64,000 bases of DNA from positions 2,886,646 through 2,950,645 of the forward strand of contig OX457034.1 of NCBI GenBank assembly GCA_949752745.1. The letters run 5' to 3'. This DNA is from Protula sp. h YS-2021. Lineage: Eukaryota > Annelida > Polychaeta > Sabellida > Serpulidae. Position 1 is the stretch's first letter. Each line of letters starts with the position of its first letter. The translations under genes were made by a program, and so were the position numbers. The notes under the pieces were generated by a model. That model was not told the origin of the DNA. It ran no database searches and saw only the letters and a list, made by a program, of their open reading frames with translations. Positions 56,101 through 64,000 of this stretch are shown here, in pieces.

Positions 56101-56734
56101 ATGCGGGTCTATAAGTTTATGACTGGCACATATATCGTCGCTATGCAAATGCGTAGGTAGCAGCACGTCATTTTATTGCAGTGTAACCCCTTTTTGGCCA
56201 CCTGCCAACGACCACATAATTCTGTCGTCACTTTTTAAATGTCTGTCTTTGAGTAAGGTATTGAATCTAAAAAACAACCAAACCGAACTGAAATTTTGGA
56301 ATTCGGTTTTTTGTTCTCATCCAACAGAGAAAGTTTGCTCGGATTTCGCTGAAACCGGCACAGCACTACTGTTCTCATATATGAGAGTATATCATCGACT
56401 GTGATAGCGTACTTTAACGTTTCATTTATTTGTGAACCCCTAACTCAACGGTTTGCTTGTGAACAAGTGTGACATTGTTCCTTCCTAATGTAGAGCCCCA
56501 TAAGTAATTATGAAAACTGTAAAATAAAAGATAATATGTAAGTTCTCCTGATGTACCATAAATCAGTCACATCAACATTGTATAGATTTCACAGTACTCA
56601 TGCATTTCTGTTTTATCTGTGTTGACTTTTATGTGTTATTTCAGTAAGGAGCTATCCATATATTACGGACGTGAAGAGAGGGGGTCTAGCCCTGTGCGTA
56701 CGCTAATGTTAATCTCCATATTTACGTCACATTT

Positions 56735-57005
56735 TTAGTCCTCAGCCAATATGTTTGAAGGCTGTTGTTATCGGTCTGTCCGTCCACTTTTTTTCGGACG
56801 ATATCTCGAAAACTCTTCATCAGATCTTCACCAAACCCTACAGGAAGAAAGTATATAGGGTCTATATGTGCAACGAGTGGTTCGATTTGTCACGTGACCG
56901 TTGCACTTTAAACTTTTTCTTGTCCGGGCGATATCTCAAAAAGGTAACTCGCCCACAGTGATGTAACTACTATTGGCTGAGGGCTCTGCATCTGAGATGC
57001 CTATG
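56735..57005 (+). repeat. CAGCCAATA TIR repeat (MITE-like)
   Basis: Starts CCTCAGCCAATATG and ends CTATTGGCTGAGGGCTCTGC. The interior GATATCTCGAAAACTCTTCA and AGGAAGAAAGTATATAGGGT matches the inverse of 57,994-58,427. Absent from copy 1 of the duplication. Confidence 0.65.
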
Positions 57006-57851
57006 TTTTCACGTACGGGGGTAGGGGTGTAAAACGTTGGCAAATATAAGAGGCCTTCCATTTAGTACGTGCGCAAAAATTTACCCGTTTTTATCCCCCT
57101 TCCCTCCACGCATCAATTGTGACGTCATTTTGAAATTTAATATTAGCGTACGCACACTATAAGACTTCCTTCTCCCTCTTTGCTTACATATTAAATGGAT
57201 TTCTCCTGAATAGAGCGCTCCCAAACATTTTAATTGTTAAAGAGTGTTAGGAAAATGAGGGATTGTGCTTGTCTCACCACTTGACACCAGTTTCTTTTTA
57301 CATTATTTTGACCTGCTGTCAGGTGACTGAGTAAACATCGAAAACATTCTGTTGACATAGCCAGGTCAGAGAATTGGTTTATTAGCCCTCTGTCACGTAG
57401 TACGGGGCAAGTTACTACAGCTGTATTGGATTTGGGTTCGTCTGTCTGTCAACATTTGGAATGGGGAGTCGTTTCTGCCATTAGTCACGAGAACTACAAG
57501 GGGATTCCATTCCAATTTGCATAAGGATAGAATATATGTTGTGGTTGTGCACCTGGGTGTCTTCCCCTAAAAGAATGCGTTTTTGGGAATGCGTCAAAAA
57601 ATCATACTTTTTGCATAGGTGTATTACAATCTTAGGATTGGACTCCCGCGGGAGACTCACAGGGATGCATAAGGAGTTTTTGTCCATCAACAGAACCTTC
57701 GACGGCTTTTGTTATTTGAAAGTAATGCATGCATACACACTGGACTTATTAACTATGTCACACTGTGTTTATGCTATAAAACGTGCAAAAAGCGAGAGGA
57801 TTTGCAGAGTTCGGGGCTTTTTTGTTGTTTTTAATATTTATTGCTTATGTA

Positions 57852-57896
57852 TTAGGGTTAGGGTTAAAGATAAATAAATTAGGGTTAGGGTTAAAG
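57852..57896 (+). repeat. Short interstitial telomere-like repeats
   Basis: Two blocks of TTAGGGTTAGGGTTAAAGAT separated by AAATAAA, i.e. two TTAGGG units in each. Copy 1 of the duplication has only one non-telomeric version here. Confidence 0.7.
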
Positions 57897-57993
57897 ATAA
57901 ATAACAACCAATGTGCTTCATTGTTGAAAACTATCTGTGTGAAACACAAATAAAAAAGTACATCATATTTCACTACTTGTGTAATTAACACTC

Positions 57994-58427
57994 CCAAACA
58001 CAGGCATCGGAGATGCAGAGCTATCAGCCAATAGCCTTTACATCACTGTGATCCATTTACTCTTTTGAAATACTGCCCGAACAAAAACAATATACAAGGT
58101 GCAACTTTTGGAGCGACGGTCCTTGCGCATCTACACTATATATACTTTCTTCCTGTAAGTATGGTTAAGATCCGATGAATAGTTGAGATAACCCCCGGAC
58201 AAGAAAAGTTTAAAGTGCGACTTGCGGACAGATGAATGAACGTGGGACAAAATGAATCCTCCGTTGCACATCTGCACTATATATACTTCCTTCCTGCAAG
58301 GTTTTGTGAAGTTCCGACAAATAGTTTGAGATATCGACCGGACAAAAAAAATTTACGGACAGACAGACAGATGGACAGACGGACGGACAGACCGATAGCA
58401 ATGCTCAGCCAATATTGGCTGAGAGCT
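57994..58427 (-). repeat. CAGCCAATA TIR repeat, inverted copy
   Basis: Begins near GAGCTATCAGCCAATAGCC and ends AGCCAATATTGGCTGAGAGCT. It interrupts the duplicated segment exactly between AACACTC and AAAAATGGTAGTGGC, which are adjacent in copy 1 (about 24,140), so it inserted after the duplication or was lost cleanly. Confidence 0.7.
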
Positions 58428-58770
58428 AAAAATGGTAGTGGCTTGATCAGTTCGACATCAGGGGGTAGCACCCAGTCCATTTCAATAAATATATGGCGTC
58501 TGGCATCCAGTCCACAATATTACTTAACTGTGTTATCACTGTTATTTAATACCAACAACACACTGATGTCATTGTATGATGTCACTGAGCCAAATTGTCA
58601 TAATGTACCATTGGGTAGAGAAACACAACGTCCCAGCACTGATAATATCTGATGGTCGAGTGATACACGCTCGTCATTTCATCCCGTACTCATGACATGT
58701 CTTCAGCACCCTCATGTTGCGATGAAGTAACTTGACGTTGTTCTTTGTCAGGCATTGCCGCCGCCTCTGG

Positions 58771-60172
58771 GCCTGGCCGTTTAACCTCGAAATTAGACCT
58801 ACAAATGGAAATAAACAGCCTTCAACCCCAGGAAAGTAGAAGGCCTTCCAGAGGCTGCAGTGAGTAAAGGCAAGGTAACACGCAGCAGCTGTTTAACGCC
58901 ATCCAACTTGTACTCGTCTATGCCTTACTCGAAACTCTACTACAAAGCTGCTTCAAGCAAGAACAACTGGTCCACACCAAGACCTTCGTCCGATGACTTC
59001 CAACTCTCGGTGCCTCTAAGGATTTTGATTGATTGATTTGTTTAACGACACCGGCAACCCGTTAGGGTCATATTGTGTCGGTTCTGTTACTATGGGAAGA
59101 CTCAGTTGAAACTAAAATCAATTAAAATAGACGTTTTTTGTGGTGGAGGATGCGTCCACTTCGTGGAAATGCAAAAAAGCGCCCTTTGGTGCAGTCGTTT
59201 CCTTTCAGGTGTTAAGAAGTGGTGAATAGTCCAGTGAACTCATTGGGAAGCTGTTGACGTGTCGCATTGGGTATACTGAGTGACAGGCCCGTGCCGATCG
59301 GTTTAGAATTTTGAGGGATCGTAGTGAAGTGAACACGTTGGTACTAGTTTCAAGTTCGTTTAAAGTCTTTCGATAGATTTTTTGCCATTTTAAAATTTAC
59401 TTATATATCAAGTATATCGGGTATCTTCGGAAGTCGACGACGAAATTTTAAGCTTCACAGAGCGTTCCGTAAAGCGGGTCAAGATTGTGCATATGGCAAT
59501 GTTTTTGTGTTTGGAACTTTTCATTTTGTCGGTTTTTCAGACGAGGGAAATTTTTGTGCTACCTATCACAAAGTTTTCATGTAGTTTTCAAGTATTTAAA
59601 AATTCCGCAGATTAGAACCAATAGTGCCACTTTGTAAAGAACTTTGTGATCGTTTTGAAAACATCACTTTTTGGTCGCTACGTTACTTGTAAGGTATGTT
59701 TTTGGGCAGCTATTTTTTTCACTGGTTCATGCATTAGGCGGGAAGCTCTTTGATTAGCTGCATTTTTAATAAGCGACGGCTGTTCTGCCAGCAACTATAT
59801 AAGGAATGTGCTGCTGCGCCACCAGCAGTCGATTTTACGAGGGCATAGAGGCCACACGTTAGGTGTGATACCTAATGGTGCACGGGGTGTTGTGCTTGAG
59901 GTGCTGGTGCAGGGAGAGTTGTTGTTAAGGATAAAATGTTAATAAGGAAAATAGAAACGGATATTCAAGGGAGAGATTAGTTTACTGGGATATAAAGGAA
60001 AGAAACGGAATTTCAGGAAGTATAATATATTGTAATCAGTCTTGTGTCAGTTCATCGTGATACCCCTATGTGAAAGTCAATGACACACAACGCTTGGTCC
60101 CATTAATCGACAATCGGAATGAGCGATTGTTTATCTGATTTACTGGTTCGTTGATTAATCTATTGATTGCAG
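58771..60172. other. No gene recognised
   Basis: Holds a retroposon-like GATTGATTGATTTGTTTAACG (about 59,025) and otherwise AT-rich sequence without trusted ORFs. Confidence 0.4.
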
Positions 60173-60328
60173 ATAGATGACTACTGCGAGGTGCTGCTTT
60201 ATGATGGACAGAAAGTTGGCCGTTGCCTCAATGAGGTGCTGATTGAAAAGAGAATCTTATTGAGCATGGAAGCCCAAGGAAGAGCAAACTACTTGACTCC
60301 AGGATGCCCACACAGATGGAGCTAAACA
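60173..60328 (+). pseudogene. Possible isolated coding exon, Tudor-like
   Basis: A TTGCAG acceptor is followed by 51 open codons with DDYCEVLLYDGQKVGRCLNE and VLIEKRILLSMEAQGR, ending in TAA. The V-LYD---VG-CLNE-LIEK pattern is vaguely like the end of extended Tudor domains. A related codon string (GGAGCTAAACAACGATCGCT) is duplicated about 235 bp further on. No partner exons found. Confidence 0.25.
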
Positions 60329-60632
60329 ACGATCGCTCACAAATTCATGGACGCCATCAAGACGAATCTTGACCCCGAAGCTTTACCTGGCATTAACAGA
60401 AAGTGGAAAGAAACGGGATTTGGTCGATTCGGCCCAAAACCAGATCGGCTCAAATTGAAAAATGTATGCGACAACGCCAGAGTAAGTTATTTATTGTTAT
60501 TTACAGAAAGTAGAAAGTTGCAAGGGCACGGACGTCGCCTTCTTGTACAGGTGGAACTGAACAACGATAGGTCCCAGATTCATTGACGCCATCAAGAGGA
60601 ATCTCAATTTCAAATTTATCCAATTTGGACTT

Positions 60633-60994
60633 CAGGGTTCGAAATTAACGGTGGCGTGGTGGCGATTTTCCACCCAATTTTGACATTTTGCCACCAGAAA
60701 AAATCATGGTGGTGAAATTTTGCCACCAGAAAACCTGAGGAAAACAAATTTAAACAATTTTCTTTTCATAACTGACATTATTAAATGGCAAATAGGCGAT
60801 CTTTCAGGTTGTTAGATTAACACTGTACCAGTTTATTGATAATAAAGATAATAAACAATGGAGCGCTTATTTGACTTGTTTTCATGTTGTTGCCAGTTGG
60901 CCACTTTCTCCATGGGTCACCTCAATTTCGCCACCAGAACAAAACGTTGGCGGCGACTATCGCCACTATGTCAAAAGACCGAAGTCGAACCCTG
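60633..60994. mobile_element. 362-bp TIR element with 5-bp candidate target duplication
   Basis: Ends CAGGGTTCGA...TCGAACCCTG are perfect 10-bp inverted repeats and GACTT flanks both sides (60,628-60,632 and 60,995-60,999). The interior is rich in GCCACCA/TGGTGGC motifs and has no transposase: non-autonomous. Confidence 0.6.
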
Positions 60995-60999
60995 GACTT

Positions 61000-61713
61000 C
61001 TGATCCAAATAACCAGCTACACGCGGAAGATTTTCAATGGTTTGTGCAGGGTAAAAACAAAGATTTTTGGTAACAGTGATAGTGACGTGTGGGTAAAAAC
61101 AAACATTCGAAAAAAACAAAGTGCAATTTAGCTCATTGGTGTTTCCAGCTTTATCTGATTGCCAAAAAGCGGCGAAATGGGTGTGTCAAAATCCTGCATT
61201 TTCATCGACAAACTTCGAGAAAATATACAAAAATCAAACAATTTAAGGAGACCGCCGCCTTGAGTCGCACGCCTTGCTGGAACAAATCGGGACCTCCGAT
61301 TTTTGTTATATTTTATACGCTATTTTTTAATATAAAACGCAAAATCAATTGAAATATCTTTTTTTAATATAAATTTACGATTGTACCATAAATTGTGGAA
61401 AAATGTTAACGTTGGCAATTGGGTGTAGGTGCGGTGTGCTACAAAGTCACAGAGAGACATTCGATGTTATAGAAGTCAGAGCTGACTCGGAGCTCTCATG
61501 CCGTCACTTATCATAATCCAAAGCTCATACACAGTCTTTATTCCCTTATCCCAAAAGTAATTGACAATTGCGGCAATAAGCATTGATATCGAAACATAAA
61601 CAAATGAAAAAAAGTTATCGAAAAGAGCTAAGCAATTAAACTTATGAAATATTAGACCTTTAAAAAATCAATGGCAAAATGGTACAAGGGTTGCGGCAAA
61701 ATAGTCAGTGGCA
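61000..61713. other. No gene recognised
   Basis: AT-rich; 61,350-61,440 resembles 24,660-24,750. Confidence 0.4.
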
Positions 61714-61858
61714 AATAAGCCATTTCGCACTTTCGGATCTTTCTCATGGATGTGTTGTTTCGAAGTGGTAAAGTGACCGGTTGCTCTTTGATGCAAGAGA
61801 AATTTGATATTTAGATCTCTCTATCATTTCTTTCATTTTTTACCCGGTTATTTTTAAC
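61714..61858 (+). repeat. AATAAGCCAA TIR family, left-end fragment
   Basis: AATAAGCCATTTCGCACTTT followed by CGGATCTTTCTCATGG-GTG and then the GAGAAATTTGATATTTAG block of the diverged subfamily. Confidence 0.65.
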
Positions 61859-62149
61859 CGGGTCTTGGTCTTGGTTATATTTAACAGGACCCGCTTGGTC
61901 TCCATAAATGAGTCTTTATAGCATAGTAGAACAAGAATGCTTAAACCAGCTATCTTTTTGAAGAAAAACATACCTGTTATCTGTGATTTTTCAATTACAC
62001 TCATATTGCTGCTAGAACAAACCGTATGGCGCAAATTCTGTGACCTAGATTTTAATTCATGTGACCCAGAATTGAGGGCAGATGCCAATCGAAACAGACA
62101 GAAATTTGAACTTTAAATTTTTCCGCATCATATGTTTCGACTGTTTGCG

Positions 62150-62570
62150 ACTTGCACTAGCAGTATTAAGTTTTAATGTATTGCTACAGGGAGCAGGACT
62201 TATCCCCAGTCAATTCCCATAGACAATTCCTCCCTGAACAATTTCCCGGAGGCCTACCCCCCCTACCAATTTATTTTTATTTTTCTTATTTTTTCTTTTC
62301 TTTGTATTTTTTTTTTCTCTCTCTCTTCTTTTTTTAACAAATTATTGCCCTTTTATCTTCTAATTAGAGGTCGTGTAATTGTCCTTTTAACATTGTCGTA
62401 ATTGCAATTAATATGCCTTATCCAGACCAATGAACTTTGTGTTAGCCAAATCAGGGCCAACAAAAACGAAATGAAGCTGGAAATTCCGGAGTCGTTGGCT
62501 TTTACGTGTACATTGGTTGGATCTGTAGTAATGTTCGCGGTGCACCTGGTCGTATTACGGGTGGCCACTT
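62150..62570 (+). repeat. Copy of the 27.7-28.2 kb dispersed repeat
   Basis: Shares CACTAGCAGTATTAAGTTTTA, CCCCAGTCAATTCCC, TTTTATCTTCTAATTAGAGG and CTTTTACGTGTACATTGG...GCGGTGCACCTGG with 27,690-28,240. Confidence 0.7.
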
Positions 62571-63238
62571 ACCCGAGCCACTACTTCGCATTAATAATTT
62601 AGCTTTTGATTTTTTTAATTGTCAAAAAACTAAAAGCAGACAAATAAGTCAAATAATGACCGATTTTTGAACGAAATCAAAACCACCGTCAACTTGGAGC
62701 TCGGATTTTGCTCAAGTTATCTGCCAACCCGCGACATGAGCGGAGCCTCTTTTGTTTCGCTTTGCTTCATTTAAATATAAAAAAAAAGTTGTAAAATGCA
62801 AACAAACGCACGTGATTAACACTGTGCTTTTGTAATTATTCTTACGCACCGTCAAGACCAGACGAGAAGCTAATTGTTACGTGTAAAAAGCAGGTACGAT
62901 ACATAACCTTATCAACATATATTACTCAATAAGACTTAGTCAAAGTCAAATGGCGAGCGGCGCACTTTGGTTATGGTAATTAGGGTTGACCTCACCATTA
63001 TAAAAGTTTTATTTTATATTGTAAACAAAAAAATGAAAAAAAAAACGCCCTGGTTGATGACTTTCGATATATGAAGAAAAAATCTACGTGTCAAAATGTA
63101 GAAATTATTGTGGCGAAACTTCGAGTGAAATACAAGATAAACATTAAAATTGGAAAATTTGAAAAACTGCCTTATAGAAATAAAAATATCGAAGAAATTA
63201 ACAAACAGGTCACGTTGTGTCACACAGTTTTCTTTCAT
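62571..63238. other. No gene recognised
   Basis: AT-rich, short ORFs only, leading into the minisatellite. Confidence 0.4.
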
Positions 63239-63239
63239 C

Positions 63240-64000
63240 TTTCTAGTGCCAGAAGAGAAAATTGGCTAGAAAAGACAAGAAAAGAAGAGAAAAAGGGATG
63301 AATTCTAAGAACTCAAGAGGAAATAGGCCGGAAACGATCTTCAGGAAGAGAAAATAGGCGAGATAGAACAAGAAAAGAAGGTAAAAGGGAATAAATGTAA
63401 AAAATCAAGAGGAAATAGGCCGGAAACGCTCTTTTGGAAGAGAAAATAGCCGAGAACACACAAGATGAAAAGAGTAAACAGGATGAAATCTAAGAAATAT
63501 GAAGAAAATAATTCGGAAACGAATTTAAGGAAGAGAAAATAGGCGAGAAAACGCAAGAAAAGAAGAGAAAGCATTATAAAATGTAAGTAATCAAGAGGAA
63601 ATAACCCGCAAACGTCCTTCTGGAAGAGAAAATAGGCGAGAAAAGGCAAGAAAAGAAGAGAAAACAGGTCGAAAAGTAAGAAATCAGGGAAAATAAGCAT
63701 GAAACGATCTTCAGGAAGAGAAAATAGACGAGAAAACACAATAAGAAAAGAGAAAACAGGATGAAATGTAAGAAATCAAGATGAATTGGCCGGAAATGTT
63801 CTTCTGGAAGAGAAAATAGGCGAGAAAATAGAAGAAACAAAGAGAAAAGGAGGGGAAATCTAAGAAATAAGTTGAAAATAGTCCGGAAACGAACTTTAGG
63901 AAGAGAAAATAGGCGAGAAAGAAGAAGAAAAGAAGGTTAAAGGGGATGAAATGTAAGAAATCAAGAGGAAATAGGCCGGAAACGCTCTTTCTAGTGCTGG
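63240..64000. repeat. About 93-bp minisatellite running off the window
   Basis: At least eight units start with GGCCGGAAACG-TCTTCNGGAA near 63,323, 63,417, 63,510, 63,604, 63,697, 63,788, 63,880 and 63,972. Each contains GAAGAGAAAATAGGCGAGAAA and GAAATGTAAGAAATCAAGA. Antisense Phe/Leu-rich ORFs here are shadows. Confidence 0.92.

Larger units (their letters stand above)
47620..58770. repeat. Segmental duplication, copy 2 (partner 20,000-24,490)
   Basis: Same landmarks as copy 1 in the same order. It has an additional about 4.9 kb (49,441-54,370) holding the SET exons and repeat tail, and extra MITE-like insertions at about 56,735-57,005 and 57,994-58,427. Copy 1 joins directly across the first gap. 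Confidence 0.85.

Noticed and set aside
63341..63840. Phe/Leu-rich antisense ORFs resembling membrane proteins
   Set aside because: They fall entirely inside the A/G-rich 93-bp minisatellite, whose complement reads as hydrophobic codons.

Overview
This window is eukaryotic, most likely an invertebrate animal. It carries an intron-bearing SET-domain gene, tRNA-derived SINEs, LINE, Harbinger and retroelement remnants, and many TIR/MITE-like repeats. No prokaryotic signals are seen. I cannot name the species.

Region 1 (about 1-15.7 kb) is a degraded Polinton/Maverick (adintovirus-type) element. The left half runs rightward: a small Cys-rich gene, a protein-primed family-B DNA polymerase broken into at least five frames, and three small genes that look like PC4-type ssDNA-binding proteins. 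The middle runs leftward as a packed morphogenesis cluster. From its promoter end it reads: integrase with chromodomain (intact), packaging ATPase (frameshifted), remnant of a small basic gene fused by deletion to the minor capsid gene, pX/pVI-like basic protein, double-jelly-roll major capsid protein (frameshifted), adenain-like protease (frameshifted). Several neighbours share ATGA start/stop overlaps. The two halves converge on poly(A) signals near 7.03-7.12 kb. A further leftward block (12.0-14.6 kb) holds small zinc-binding ORFs, a fourth PC4-like remnant and an acidic protein with a CARD-like helical domain. A rightward Cys-rich gene at 14.9-15.4 kb is a distant paralogue of the one at 1.45 kb. 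Both terminal Cys-rich genes are followed, 24-31 nt after the stop, by a histone-mRNA-type 3' stem-loop with the ACCC(A) tail, which I regard as the most unexpected signal here.

Region 2 (15.6-20 kb) holds tandemly duplicated Polinton right-end sequence rich in TGACGTCA palindromes, an inverted SINE pair, and a LINE reverse-transcriptase fragment. That fragment is interrupted by a 723-bp copy of the Polinton right end flanked by exact-length 120-bp direct repeats.

Region 3 (20-24.5 kb and 47.6-58.8 kb) is a dispersed segmental duplication. The second copy contains a multi-exon KMT5A-like SET gene with a 553-codon tail of nested 12-aa/36-aa repeats. The first copy lacks the SET and repeat exons through a clean internal deletion at a TCAA microhomology. 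The tail ORF of the second copy ends inside sequence homologous to the Polinton right-end repeat.

Region 4 (24.5-47 kb and 58.8-64 kb) is mostly non-coding repeat sediment: a TIR family beginning AATAAGCCAA, B-box-bearing SINE tails, a Pao/BEL-like gag remnant, a LINE 3' end, a HARBI1-like transposase remnant, a 362-bp TIR element with a candidate 5-bp target duplication, microsatellites, and a 93-bp minisatellite that runs off the right edge.
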